From the NCBI RefSeq assembly GCF_001612985.1, contig NZ_BDBM01000030.1, forward strand, positions 51,979-115,978: 64,000 nucleotides of DNA, read 5' to 3'. This document shows positions 52,881 to 61,457 of this stretch, in pieces. The translations under genes were made by a program, and so were the position numbers. Every line of letters begins with the position of its first letter. The stretch's first letter is position 1. The stretch is from Nocardia gamkensis NBRC 108242 (GTDB lineage: Bacteria > Actinomycetota > Actinomycetes > Mycobacteriales > Mycobacteriaceae). The notes beneath the pieces are model-generated. The model saw nothing but the letters and a program-made list of their open reading frames with translations. It did no database searches and was not told where the DNA came from.

Positions 52881-54401
52881 TCACCGCAGCCCGTGCCGCG
52901 CGGTATCGGAAGCCCCCTTGAGCAGCATCAGCGCCGAGGGCCCGCTGGTGAACCGGAAGTCCTTGCCGCGGTGGTCCACCTCGCCGTCGGTGGCCAAGGA
53001 GACCGGCTGCTCGGCCACCCGCACGTCCACGCGGGAGACCCGGCGGTGCCGGTAGGTGGGCGAATACTCCAGCGTGCCGGTGAACGTCGCGAAGACCAGC
53101 CGCAGCCGCGAGAAGGGGACGTCGGCGCGCAGGTAGCGAACGTCGAGGGTGCCGCCGTGCAGCTCTGGGCGCGACATCGGGATCTGGTCGGCGGGGTGGT
53201 AGGTGCCGTTGCCGACGAACAGCATCCACAGCGCGGCGCGGGCGCCGTCGATGGTGACGTGCAGCGGCTGGGCCCGGAACAGCACGCGCACCATGGCCAT
53301 TCCCGCGGCGGGCCATTTACCGATCCGGCGCTCCCAGCGCTCGCGGACGCGCACGAAGTCGGGATAACCGCCGAGACTGGCGGTGTTGACGAAGACGCGC
53401 CGCTCGGCGTCGTCGAAGCACACCTCGGCCACGTCGACCCGGACCGCTTCGCCCGATTCCAACCCGGCGAGGGTCACCTCGGCGTCCTCGACTCCGGCAT
53501 CCCTGGCGAAGTGGTTGAGCGTGCCGCCGGCGAAGACCGCCAGCGGCATCCGGTGGCGCACCGCGTACTCCGCGACCGCCGACACCGTCCCGTCTCCGCC
53601 GACGACGCCGAGCGCGAGGATGTCGTCGCGCCGCAGCAGTTCACCGGCCCGCGCCTCGACATCCTCGTCGCCGCCGAGCTCCAGCACCTCGGCGGCGGGC
53701 AGCCGGTCACGCAGGGCGGCGAGCGCGTCGTCGCCGCCGCCCGATCCCGCGTGCGGATTGCCGATCAGCAGCAGCCCGGCGCCGCCCGGCAGCGGATCCA
53801 CGTGCTCGACCGGCCCCAGGGTGGCGGGCCCGTCGTCGCGCACCGCCCACCACCGCCGGGTGACCAGGGCGACCACACCGCCGAACAGCGCGCCCGCGAC
53901 CACGTCGGACGGCCAGTGCACGCCGATGTGCACACGCGAATAGCCGACCGCGGCGGCGACCGGGGCCACCGCGGCGGCCGCCACGGGAGATTCCAGCGCC
54001 AAGCCCGTCGCGAAGGCGGCCGCGGAAGCCGAATGCCCGGACGGGAACGACGACGAGACCGGCGGTGTGACCAGCCTGCGCACGAACGGGACGGACTCGT
54101 CCGGCGGACGGCGGCGCGGAAACAGCGGCTTGGCCACGCCGTTGGCCACGCCGCTGGCGATGCTCAGCGCGAGCAGCCCGCGCACCGCGCCGCGCCGGGT
54201 CGAGCGATCCCCGGCCACGAACAGGATCGCCCCGAGCGCGATCCACAAGCGATTCTTGTCAGCGGAGGTGCTCAACGCCTTCAGCACCCGGTCCGCCGGG
54301 GTCGGCCGCACGCGCGCACTGCGGCCGACCAGCCAGCGATCCAGGCTGCCCGTCAGTCCGACCACCCCACCGTCGCGCCCGCGAGTCGAGAGAAACCGCA
54401 T
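52881..54401 (-). CDS. PAP2 phosphatase / diacylglycerol kinase fusion
   Basis: A 506-residue bifunctional lipid enzyme. The N-terminal half is a membrane PAP2 phosphatase with the three motifs KPLFPRRRPP, PSGHSASAAAF and SRVHIGVHWPSDVV. The C-terminal half is a diacylglycerol/sphingosine kinase-like catalytic domain with the nucleotide site GVVGGDGTVSAVAEYA and the GGTLNHFARD motif. It may dephosphorylate and rephosphorylate lipids at the membrane. It is divergent from a small gene at 54653. The direction of flux is not predictable. Confidence 0.93.
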   Translation of the reverse strand: MRFLSTRGRDGGVVGLTGSLDRWLVGRSARVRPTPADRVLKALSTSADKNRLWIALGAILFVAGDRSTRRGAVRGLLALSIASGVANGVAKPLFPRRRPPDESVPFVRRLVTPPVSSSFPSGHSASAAAFATGLALESPVAAAAVAPVAAAVGYSRVHIGVHWPSDVVAGALFGGVVALVTRRWWAVRDDGPATLGPVEHVDPLPGGAGLLLIGNPHAGSGGGDDALAALRDRLPAAEVLELGGDEDVEARAGELLRRDDILALGVVGGDGTVSAVAEYAVRHRMPLAVFAGGTLNHFARDAGVEDAEVTLAGLESGEAVRVDVAEVCFDDAERRVFVNTASLGGYPDFVRVRERWERRIGKWPAAGMAMVRVLFRAQPLHVTIDGARAALWMLFVGNGTYHPADQIPMSRPELHGGTLDVRYLRADVPFSRLRLVFATFTGTLEYSPTYRHRRVSRVDVRVAEQPVSLATDGEVDHRGKDFRFTSGPSALMLLKGASDTARHGLR

Positions 54402-54652
54402 CGCCGCAGCCTACCGACCGCGCGGGCGCCGCGTCGGGGCTACCGCTGCGCGGGAGGCCGCGCGCTCAGCTGTTCGCGGACGCTGTCGGCGCTGTCACAA
54501 ACCGGCCAGTACGCCATTTCAGTGCACGGATGTACTCTGATCTCGAACGCACAGTGGCGTTGCGCGACAACAGGGAAGGGATGATCGAATGACGCAGACA
54601 CCCCAATCAGCACACAGTCATGCACCGAATCTCAGGTAGCGGCCGGGACTCG

Positions 54653-54853
54653 ATGGAAAACACGAACGAGCTGGCGCAGGAACTCGCGGCCGCGGCACGG
54701 CGGCACGGTTCGGCGATCGCGGGGATCGTCGGATCGGCCGCCCGTAAGGCGTCCTGGGAGGTGCTCGATCTCATGGCCGAGAGCCGGGAACTGATGGGCG
54801 CGGCGTTTCGCGCCCGGGCCGAGGAACTCCGCCGCCGGGACCGGCAGAACTGA
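54653..54853 (+). CDS. Small helical protein, hypothetical (66 aa)
   Basis: The frame encodes a helical, Ala/Glu/Arg-rich protein (ELAQELAAAARRHGSAIAGIVGSAARKASWEV). It lies between divergent PAP2/DGK and convergent pspM. No strong ribosome site precedes ATG 54653; the frame also has an earlier ATG at 54620. Just upstream a 16-codon ORF (54589-54639) does have AAGGGATGA and ends 13 bases before 54653, so translation may be coupled through it. No family recognised. Confidence 0.5.
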   Translation: MENTNELAQELAAAARRHGSAIAGIVGSAARKASWEVLDLMAESRELMGAAFRARAEELRRRDRQN

Positions 54854-54864
54854 AACGGGTCCGA

Positions 54865-55755
54865 TCAGATCGGTGGCCGCGGCGACGCGGGCACCGATTT
54901 GTCGGCCACCTCGATGAGGGCCTGGGCCCATCCGTCCAGCCGGTCGGAGGCGTGGCGCAGATCCGCGACAATGGTGTCGAAGTGGTGGCGCACCACGGTG
55001 TTCTCCGGAACCGCGAGAATCCGGCCCGCCGCGGCGACGACCTGCTCGTACTCCGCGACGCCCGCGTCCAGCCTGGCCGAGGTCAGCCGCAGGTTCTCGG
55101 TGAGTGCCACCGCCGCGGGCGAATTCGCGCTTCCCATGGCGCCGAGGCCCTGTTCCATCGCCGTGATGTCGGCGGCCAGCGCGTGCAGCGCCGCCGCGCC
55201 CGAAGCGGCCGTCTCGAGCATGTCGGCCAGTTCGTCGGGGGGCAGCCGATGCGAGCGAGCGATGTGAACGCCCATCCCGTGCAAGGCCTTCTCCGCGCGC
55301 ACCAGACGCGCGATCGACGGGCGCGCGATCGACCACAACGGAGGCTGCTTGCGCGGAACGAACGCCGCCTGCGGCAGCGGTGCGCCCCGCAGCCGCAGAT
55401 AGCGGCGAGTGCTCAGCGCCGCACCGGTGACCAACGCGACCGCGCCGCCGCCGACCATGACCACGGCCCACACCGGCGCGGAAACGACAACGAGGCCAAC
55501 AGTTCCCGCCGTGGTGAGGCCGGACACGGTGCCCAGCTGGAAACTGCGCCTGCGAGCCCTGCGGCGGCGGCGCAGCTCACGCTCCCGCGGATCGGCCCAG
55601 CGCCGCACGGCGACGAGCGCGTTCTCGCCGACTTCGCGAAGACTGTCCGGCAGGCTGCCCGGCTGTGGCGCGAGCGCGGCTTGTGCCCGGATCATCGCCG
55701 ACTCGCGCAGGCGCCGCGCGTCGAGCTGCCGCTCGCGAAATACACTGCCGCTCAT
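54865..55755 (-). CDS. PspM-like membrane protein (Rv2743c-type) of the envelope-stress operon
   Basis: A 296-residue protein with a basic N-terminal segment (RELRRRRRARRRSF) followed by a hydrophobic hairpin (about residues 74-112) and a long helical C-terminal half. It follows pspA on the same strand, the arrangement in which mycobacterial PspM recruits PspA to the membrane. GAGAAGG precedes ATG 55755. Identity rests on the order clgR, pspA, then this gene, and on architecture. Confidence 0.82.
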   Translation of the reverse strand: MSGSVFRERQLDARRLRESAMIRAQAALAPQPGSLPDSLREVGENALVAVRRWADPRERELRRRRRARRRSFQLGTVSGLTTAGTVGLVVVSAPVWAVVMVGGGAVALVTGAALSTRRYLRLRGAPLPQAAFVPRKQPPLWSIARPSIARLVRAEKALHGMGVHIARSHRLPPDELADMLETAASGAAALHALAADITAMEQGLGAMGSANSPAAVALTENLRLTSARLDAGVAEYEQVVAAAGRILAVPENTVVRHHFDTIVADLRHASDRLDGWAQALIEVADKSVPASPRPPI

Positions 55756-55896
55756 ACCTTCTCTCCCACCGGTTGCACACATCGGACAGACCGAGACCCG
55801 ACTCGGCCGACGGCCGGCCGGTCGGGTCCCCACGCCTTGTCCTCCAGTGAACCAGCCCCCACCGACACGCGTTGGCCGAACGCCCGGTCGCGGCGG

Positions 55897-56718
55897 TTAC
55901 TGCTGCGCGGCCTGCCCCTTGTTCATCTGGGGTTGTGCCGAATTCGCCTGCGCCGGATTGATGGCGGGCTGGGCGCCACCGGCCGGCAGCTGGTCGCCGC
56001 GCATGGACGCGCGGATCTGCTCCAGCTTGCTGTGCCCGGCCATCTGGATGCTGGCCTGCTGCACCTCGAGCATCCGGCCCTGCACCGAGTTCTGCGCGAG
56101 TTCGGCGGCACCGAGCGCGTTGGCGTAGCGGCGCTCGATCTTCTCGCGGACCGCGTCCAGGCTCGGCGTGCTGCCCGGCGCCGACAGCGTCGAATCCATC
56201 TGCTGCAGCGAGGCGGAGACCTGCTCCTGCATCTTCGCCTGTTCCAGCTGGCTGAGCAGCTTGGTGCGCTCGGCGACCTTCTGCTGCAGCAGCATCGCGT
56301 TCTGCTCCACGGCCTTCTTCGCCTGGGCCGCCGCCTGCAGCGACTGGTCGTGCAGCACCTTCAGGTCCTCGACGGACTGCTCGGCGGTGACCAGCTGCGC
56401 GGCGAACGCCTCGGCGGCGTTGGTGTACTGGATCGCCTTCTCGGTATCACCCGCCGCGGTGGCCTGATCGGCCAGCAGGACGGCCTGGCGCGCGTTGGCG
56501 TTGAGCTTCTCGACTTCGTCCAGTTGCCGGTTCAGCTTCATCTCCAGCTGACGCTGGTTGCCGATGACCGACGCGGCCTGCTGGGAGAGGGCCTGGTGCT
56601 GCCGCTGGGCTTCCTCGATAGCCTGCTGAATCTGGACCTTCGGATCCGCGTGCTCCTCGATCTTCGAATCGAAGAGGGCCATCAGGTATTTCCAGGCCTT
56701 GACGAACGGACTAGCCAT
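55897..56718 (-). CDS. pspA: Phage-shock protein A family (PspA/IM30), 35-kDa antigen type
   Basis: PspA polymerises on damaged membranes to preserve their integrity. The 273-residue protein is almost wholly coiled-coil after an amphipathic N-terminus (FVKAWKYLMALFDSKIEEHADPKVQIQQAIEEAQRQH), with the family segment HQALSQQAASVIGNQRQLE. It has a Gln/Pro/Ala-rich tail of about 40 residues, as in mycobacteria. GGAGGCGGGATCA lies upstream. It lies between clgR and pspM, the three-gene envelope-stress unit. Confidence 0.95.
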   Translation of the reverse strand: MASPFVKAWKYLMALFDSKIEEHADPKVQIQQAIEEAQRQHQALSQQAASVIGNQRQLEMKLNRQLDEVEKLNANARQAVLLADQATAAGDTEKAIQYTNAAEAFAAQLVTAEQSVEDLKVLHDQSLQAAAQAKKAVEQNAMLLQQKVAERTKLLSQLEQAKMQEQVSASLQQMDSTLSAPGSTPSLDAVREKIERRYANALGAAELAQNSVQGRMLEVQQASIQMAGHSKLEQIRASMRGDQLPAGGAQPAINPAQANSAQPQMNKGQAAQQ

Positions 56719-56917
56719 CGATTGATCCCGCCTCCATCTGACATGCCGCGCTCCGGCGCGACTCCAGTGCGCGACCGTCACGCACCCGATATGTGCCTAT
56801 CCTCCATCATGCGGCACCCGGGCCGGGCGAACCCGGCCCGATCGACGCCTAGGGAGAATCTATCCGCTTTCCGCGGCGGCCCGCAGCGTTGCCGCCGTGG
56901 CCACGTCTCGTAGCGCG

Positions 56918-57379
56918 TCACACGCCCTTCACCAGGACCAGCATGTCCGATCGCGGAGCGGGGATGACGATCCGCGTGTCCTCCGCCAGCGGCAGCGGCC
57001 GCGCGGCCGCGTCGGCCGCCGACATGCTCGCCGTCGCCGGAGCGGGCGCGGATTCCTCCTGCGCCGCGGGCTCGGCCGCCGTCCGCTCCGACTCGACGGC
57101 GGCCGCGGCCGCCGCGTCGTCCGCGGGCGCACCGGCCGTCGGTCCGTCGGCCCCCGCCATGAGCGTGCTCACATCCCACAGCACCCGTGACAGCGGGACG
57201 TCCAGCGCTTCGCAGATGGCGGCCAGCAGTTCGCTGGAGGCCTCCTTGCGACCGCGCTCGACTTCGGAGAGATAGCCCAAGCTGACCCGCGCCGAGGTCG
57301 ACACCTCGCGCAGGGTCCGGTTCTGGGCGAGACGCGCACGCCGCAGACTGTCCCCGATGGCCTCTCGCAGCAGCGTCAT
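56918..57379 (-). CDS. clgR: ClgR-type XRE-family transcriptional activator
   Basis: ClgR activates clp protease and psp genes under membrane and oxidative stress. The N-terminal 75 residues form the Cro-type helix-turn-helix (GDSLRRARLAQNRTLREVSTSARVSLGYLSEVERGRKEASSELL), a close match to actinobacterial ClgR. The C-terminal half is Ala/Glu/Pro-rich, longer than in mycobacteria, and ends in a hydrophobic LVLVKGV that could act as a Clp degradation tag. AAGGAGA lies before ATG 57379. It is followed by pspA after 199 bases. Confidence 0.93.
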   Translation of the reverse strand: MTLLREAIGDSLRRARLAQNRTLREVSTSARVSLGYLSEVERGRKEASSELLAAICEALDVPLSRVLWDVSTLMAGADGPTAGAPADDAAAAAAVESERTAAEPAAQEESAPAPATASMSAADAAARPLPLAEDTRIVIPAPRSDMLVLVKGV

Positions 57380-57490
57380 CTCGTTCTCCTTCGCTCCCGG
57401 TCGCCGGGCCGACAGATTCTCGACCCCACGCATGCCGTTCTTTCTGGCACAACGTCGGAGCCGGGGCGGTTGGTTCCCGTCCGGGACACC

Positions 57491-58018
57491 TCAGCCGCTC
57501 CGCCCGACGCGGTCGGCCGGGCCCGAGCCCGCCTCCCGCACACACCGCAGCAATTCCGACACCGCCGTGCGCGTCGCACCGATTCTGATCGTCCACCGGT
57601 CGCCCGGGAGTTTCAACCGCATCACTTCGGTATGCCCGGGACCGGCCAGTCCGAGGAAGACCGTGCCGACCGGATGCCCGTCCTGCGAATCGGGGCCCGC
57701 GACGCCGGTCAGGCCGACCCCCCAGTCCGCGCCGCAGCGCGTGCGGGCGCCGACGGCCAGCTGTTCGGCGGTGCTCGCCGCCACCGGTCCCTCGGTCGCG
57801 AGGACCTCCGCGTCGACACCGGCGAGGCTGTGCTTGAGGTCCGTGGCGTACACCACCAGACCGCCGCGCAGCACCGCGCTGGCGCCGGGCACCCCGGCGA
57901 TGGTCGCCGCGAGCAGGCCCGCGGTCAGGGATTCGGCGGTGGCCACGGTTTGCCGCACGGTCACCAGTGCACGCACGAGATCGATGGCGGGCACGTCGGC
58001 GATCAGCGGATCGCTCAT
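57491..58018 (-). CDS. CinA C-terminal domain protein (nicotinamide-nucleotide amidase, PncC-type)
   Basis: A 175-residue enzyme that deamidates nicotinamide mononucleotide for pyridine-nucleotide recycling. It carries the motifs TVATAESLTAGLLAATIAGVPGAS, GGLVVYATDLKHSLAGV and GLTGVAGPDSQDGHPVGTVFLG. Only the C-terminal CinA domain is present, as in most stand-alone PncC proteins. The ATG overlaps the pgsA stop by 4 bases. Confidence 0.93.
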   Translation of the reverse strand: MSDPLIADVPAIDLVRALVTVRQTVATAESLTAGLLAATIAGVPGASAVLRGGLVVYATDLKHSLAGVDAEVLATEGPVAASTAEQLAVGARTRCGADWGVGLTGVAGPDSQDGHPVGTVFLGLAGPGHTEVMRLKLPGDRWTIRIGATRTAVSELLRCVREAGSGPADRVGRSG

Positions 58019-58674
58019 ACGCCGCGCGTCCGCCCCGGGCCGCCCGCGAACCACACCCGGGCCGCCTGACCGACGTAGTCCAGTCCGGTGCCCACGGTCA
58101 GCGCGACCGCCAGGTACATCAGCGGCATGCCTATCCCGGCCGACCAGCCCGACAGCGGCAACAGCACCATGGCGATCGCCAGGGACTGGACCAGCGTCTT
58201 GAGCTTGCCGCCGCGTCCGGCCGGGATCACGCCGCGCCGCACCACGATCAAACGCAGCAGTGTGACGCCGATCTCACGCCCGCAGATCACCAGGGTGATC
58301 CACCAGGCCAGATCACCGAGCAGGGACAGCCCGATCACCGCGGACCCGATCAGCGCCTTGTCCGCGATGGGATCGGCCAGTTTGCCGAAATCGGTCACCA
58401 GGCCGTATTTGCGGGCCAATTGCCCGTCGAACCGGTCGGTGATCGCGGCGAGGCCGAACAGCGCCGCGGCGGCGATTCGCCAGCCGGTCTCGTGGCCATC
58501 CCCGACGAACAGCGCCGCGACGAACAGCGGCACGATCGCGATGCGCAGCATGGTGAGCACGTTCGCGATGTTCAGCAGCGGCGGCCCGGTCTCGGCCTGC
58601 GCGGGTGCGAAGCCGGGACGGAGCGGGGCGGGCGCGCTCCAGGGGCGGTCCGTCTCGTCGGGTTGTACGCTCAT
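58015..58674 (-). CDS. pgsA: CDP-alcohol phosphatidyltransferase, PgsA type
   Basis: It makes phosphatidylglycerol phosphate (or another phospholipid) from CDP-diacylglycerol and glycerol-3-phosphate. The 219-residue membrane protein has the CDP-alcohol signature Asp-Gly-x2-Ala-Arg-x8-Gly-x3-Asp-x3-Asp (starting DGQLARKYG) and six membrane helices. The first 30 residues are hydrophilic. By order it is the PgsA3-like enzyme next to cinA and clgR in mycobacteria. Confidence 0.94.
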   Translation of the reverse strand: MSVQPDETDRPWSAPAPLRPGFAPAQAETGPPLLNIANVLTMLRIAIVPLFVAALFVGDGHETGWRIAAAALFGLAAITDRFDGQLARKYGLVTDFGKLADPIADKALIGSAVIGLSLLGDLAWWITLVICGREIGVTLLRLIVVRRGVIPAGRGGKLKTLVQSLAIAMVLLPLSGWSAGIGMPLMYLAVALTVGTGLDYVGQAARVWFAGGPGRTRGV

Positions 58675-58816
58675 GCCTTCGCCTCACCGGCGACAGGCTC
58701 GGTCACGGCCGCCTCGTCATCGCGGCGCGCCACCCGGCGCGACGCGATGAGCTGAACGAGTTGATCCGCGGCACACGTTCAGAGTATCGGTAGCCGGGCC
58801 GACTACTGTGCACCCC

Positions 58817-59383
58817 ATGACCTCTCGGGGACCATTAGGTGGTTCGACCAGCGACGCGTATCCGGGCGCGGCTTCTGCCGCGCAGAGTTCCCTCCCGGTC
58901 GTCCGACGCGCGCGAACCTCCGATGTGCCCGAGATCAAGCGCCTCATCGACGTCTACGCGGGCCGGATCCTGCTGGAGAAGAACCTGGTCACCCTCTACG
59001 AGGCGGTGCAGGAGTTCTGGGTCGCCGAATTGGACGGCCGCGTCGTCGGCTGCGGCGCGCTGCACGTGCTGTGGGCCGACCTCGGGGAGGTGCGCACGGT
59101 CGCGGTGCACCCCGACGTCAAGGGCTCCGGTGTGGGCAAGCTCATCGTGCAGCGACTGGTCGCGGTGGCCCGCGAACTCGAGTTGCAGCGACTGTTCGTG
59201 CTGACCTTCGAGGTGGAGTTCTTCGGCAGGCACGGCTTCGTCGAGATCGACGGCACCCCGGTCACCGCCGAGGTGTACGCCGAGATGTGCCGCTCCTACG
59301 ACACCGGCGTGGCCGAGTTCCTCGATCTGAGCTATGTGAAGCCGAACACTCTCGGCAATACTCGGATGCTGCTGACGCTCTGA
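58817..59383 (+). CDS. argA: Amino-acid N-acetyltransferase (N-acetylglutamate synthase, Rv2747-type)
   Basis: A GNAT enzyme making N-acetylglutamate, the first step of arginine synthesis. The 188-residue protein has the acetyl-CoA motif VRTVAVHPDVKGSGVGKLIVQRL, preceded by VVGCGALHVLWADLGE, and ends SYVKPNTLGNTRMLLTL, as in M. tuberculosis ArgA. The first 28 residues are not conserved. The start lacks a ribosome site and lies close to a likely transcription start (GTG 58808 is also in frame), so the message may be leaderless. Confidence 0.93.
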   Translation: MTSRGPLGGSTSDAYPGAASAAQSSLPVVRRARTSDVPEIKRLIDVYAGRILLEKNLVTLYEAVQEFWVAELDGRVVGCGALHVLWADLGEVRTVAVHPDVKGSGVGKLIVQRLVAVARELELQRLFVLTFEVEFFGRHGFVEIDGTPVTAEVYAEMCRSYDTGVAEFLDLSYVKPNTLGNTRMLLTL

Positions 59384-59410
59384 GTCCGTCCCCACAGGAA
59401 AGCGATACCC

Positions 59411-59695
59411 GTGCCGATCTTCGCCGTCCACTACGTCTACTCCGAGTCCACCATCGCAGGCCGGGACGCGCACCGTCCCGAGCACCGGGCCTGGCTGGCC
59501 GGCCTGCTCGAGTCGGGCGCCCTGCTCAGCAGCGGTCCGTACCCGGACGGGTCCGGAGCGCTGCTGATCTTCCGCTCGGAGGACGCGGGGCAGTTGAAGG
59601 ACCTGCTCGCCCGGGATCCGTTCGCCAGGGAGAACCTGATCGACGACGTCCGCGCCGTGGAGTGGGCCCCGGTCTTCGGCGCCTTCGCGTCCTGA
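59411..59695 (+). CDS. YciI-like protein
   Basis: A 94-residue ferredoxin-fold protein of the YciI/PF03795 family: HYVYSESTIAGRDAHRPEHRAWLAGLLESGALLSSGPYPDG, then LLIFRSEDAGQLKDLLARDPFARENLID, with the conserved His and Asp pair. Members may be dehalogenase- or muconolactone-isomerase-like, but most are uncharacterised. The start is GTG, 27 bases after argA, so the two are probably one transcript. Its stop nearly touches the convergent terC-family gene. Confidence 0.92.
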   Translation: MPIFAVHYVYSESTIAGRDAHRPEHRAWLAGLLESGALLSSGPYPDGSGALLIFRSEDAGQLKDLLARDPFARENLIDDVRAVEWAPVFGAFAS

Positions 59696-59699
59696 CCGG

Positions 59700-60680
59700 T
59701 TAACGGTCGGCGCGCACGCGCGTCCGAAGCAGGCTGGCGACCGTCGCGACCACCAGGATGCCCAGGATGACGCCCAGCGAGACGGGCGTGGAGATCTCCG
59801 GGACCGCGACGTGCTCGCCGCCGTTGACGAACGGCAGCGTGTTCTCGTGCAGGGCGTGCAGCACCAGCTTCACGCCGATGAACGCGAGGATCGCGGCCAG
59901 TCCGTAGGACAGGTAGACCAGCCGGTCGAGCAGCCCGCCGATCAGGAAGTACAGCTGTCGCAAGCCCATGAGCGCGAACGCGTTCGCGGTGAAGACGAGG
60001 TAGGGCTGCTCGGTCAGGCCGTAGATGGCCGGGATCGAGTCCAGCGCGAAGAGCAGATCGGTGAACCCGATCGCCAGCAACGTCAGCAACAGCGGCGTGA
60101 CCGCCCGGCGTCCGTCGATCCTGGTCACCAGCTTGTCGCCGTCGTATTCGTCGGTGGTCGGCAGCACGCGCTTGGCCAGCGCGACGATCCGGCTGTCGCG
60201 TTTCTCCTCGACTTCGACCTCGTGGCCGCTTTCGCGCAGCAGCTTGACCGCTGTGTAGACGAGGAAGATCCCGAACAGGTAGAAGACCCAGCTGAACGCG
60301 CTGATCGCGGCCGCGCCGACGGCGATGAACGCACCGCGCATGGCCAGGGCGACCACGATGCCGATCAGCAGAACCTTCTGCTGGTAGATCCGCGGCACGG
60401 CGAAGGTGGACATGATGATCAGGAACACGAACAGGTTGTCCACCGAGAGCGCCTTCTCGGTGACGAAGCCCGCGTAGTACTCCCCCGCGTAGGTGGAGCC
60501 CCACTGCCAGGCGACCACGCCGCCGAACAGCAGCGCCAGCCCGATGTAGACCGCGGACCAGAATCCGGATTCGCGGAAGGACGGCTCGTGCGGGGTACGG
60601 ACGTGGGCGAAGAAGTCGAAGACGAACAATCCGAGGATCACCACGACGGTGATGGCCCATTCGAGTGCGGTTACGTGCAT
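59700..60680 (-). CDS. TerC/Alx family integral membrane protein
   Basis: A 326-residue protein with eight or nine helices. It has the signatures GFVTEKALSVDNLFVFLIIM, AMRGAFIAVG and GFTDLLFALDSIPAIYGLT, with the conserved Asp-Asn and Asp-Ser metal-ligand-like pairs. TerC-type proteins move manganese or load it into exported enzymes. M. tuberculosis has its copy (Rv2723) beside fadE20; here it lies beside argA. The ATG 60680 follows a 575-base gap in which I did not find a convincing manganese riboswitch. Confidence 0.92.
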   Translation of the reverse strand: MHVTALEWAITVVVILGLFVFDFFAHVRTPHEPSFRESGFWSAVYIGLALLFGGVVAWQWGSTYAGEYYAGFVTEKALSVDNLFVFLIIMSTFAVPRIYQQKVLLIGIVVALAMRGAFIAVGAAAISAFSWVFYLFGIFLVYTAVKLLRESGHEVEVEEKRDSRIVALAKRVLPTTDEYDGDKLVTRIDGRRAVTPLLLTLLAIGFTDLLFALDSIPAIYGLTEQPYLVFTANAFALMGLRQLYFLIGGLLDRLVYLSYGLAAILAFIGVKLVLHALHENTLPFVNGGEHVAVPEISTPVSLGVILGILVVATVASLLRTRVRADR

Positions 60681-61256
60681 GCGGCATGCCGATCGGTAGC
60701 GAAGATCATGATGTCCATAATGCCCGCTTTGTCCGGTAAGGCTCGGTAGCGGGGTGATTGCCGCCCATAATTCCACATGCGTTCAGCCGACGTTTCGTGC
60801 CGCAGTCCTCCAGCGTGACCGACGAACCGCACCCTGAACCGCGAGGACCGGGACGAACGCGCCCGCACACGCAGGATTTGCCGATCAGGCGATGCATCGC
60901 GTCACAACGGGACCCGCCCGTCTTCGGTGCCGTGGCGCACTTCGATCTACGCCCTGCGTCGGCGACGTCGCGGGGCTGCCCGGTGGACACCCGCGATGCC
61001 ACATGGGCAGCGACACGCTCTCGCTTGCGCGGGTTCCTCGCCCGGACGACCGGTGTTGCCCGCCCTGATTCCAGCGGGCCCGGACGGCGAAGGGCGGCCG
61101 ACCCGGCACCCGGAGAGACCGGCCGTCGAGCTATACCCTTCAGGCCCGGGAGAACTGAACCAGGTAGGGTCGTCGGCGAAGCAAAATCGGTTCCCGACAC
61201 CGGCATCCGATGTTAGTTTCTGAGCGGCGAAGATCAGACCACAGGAAGGCGAGACG
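60681..61256. other. Intergenic region upstream of terC-family gene
   Basis: The stretch of 576 bases holds the terC leader and the start region of a possible small plus-strand gene. A 6-bp stem (60723-60728 with 60748-60753) could form in the terC leader. An extended -10-like TGTTAGTTT at 61211-61219 faces the small ORF at 61257. No larger gene is supported; frames here have non-coding-like composition. Confidence 0.5.
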
Positions 61257-61370
61257 ATGACCGGGACGGAGCGGCGGCAGGGGTCGCCGAGCGGTGCCCG
61301 CGAATCGTATGCTCGCGCCGCGCTATCGGCCCCATCCGCGTGGCGGATGAGCGCGCGGAGCCGCCCCTGA
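61257..61370 (+). CDS. Candidate 37-residue small protein with its own terminator
   Basis: The ATG has a near-ideal ribosome site (AGGAAGG, 61243-61249) 7 bases upstream. The 37-codon frame encodes a basic, Ser/Ala/Arg-rich peptide (MTGTERRQGSPSGARE at the start) without Cys or a membrane helix. An extended -10-like element lies 38 bases upstream, and a strong U-tract terminator follows the stop by 26 bases. Together this looks like a compact transcription unit, which may be a small protein gene or a regulatory RNA with a leader peptide. No homologue is known to me. Confidence 0.45.
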   Translation: MTGTERRQGSPSGARESYARAALSAPSAWRMSARSRP

Positions 61371-61396
61371 ACGTGTCTTTCGCAGACCCGTACGAA

Positions 61397-61438
61397 GGGG
61401 TCACTCCGCGGCCGACCGCCGAGGAGTGGCCCCTTTTT
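61397..61438 (+). terminator. Strong intrinsic terminator with U-tract and a competing hairpin
   Basis: An 11-bp stem (61397-61407 with 61423-61433, one G-U pair) is followed by five T (61434-61438), rare in this GC-rich genome. GACCC at 61385-61389 can pair with GGGTC at 61398-61402 and would disrupt the terminator's left arm, so an attenuation switch is conceivable. Confidence 0.8.
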
Positions 61439-61457
61439 CGTTCCGAAACCGCGGGCC

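Noticed and set aside
60681..60800. Possible yybP-ykoY manganese riboswitch before the terC-family gene
   Set aside because: A small 6-bp stem exists, but the conserved core sequences of the riboswitch were not found by eye.
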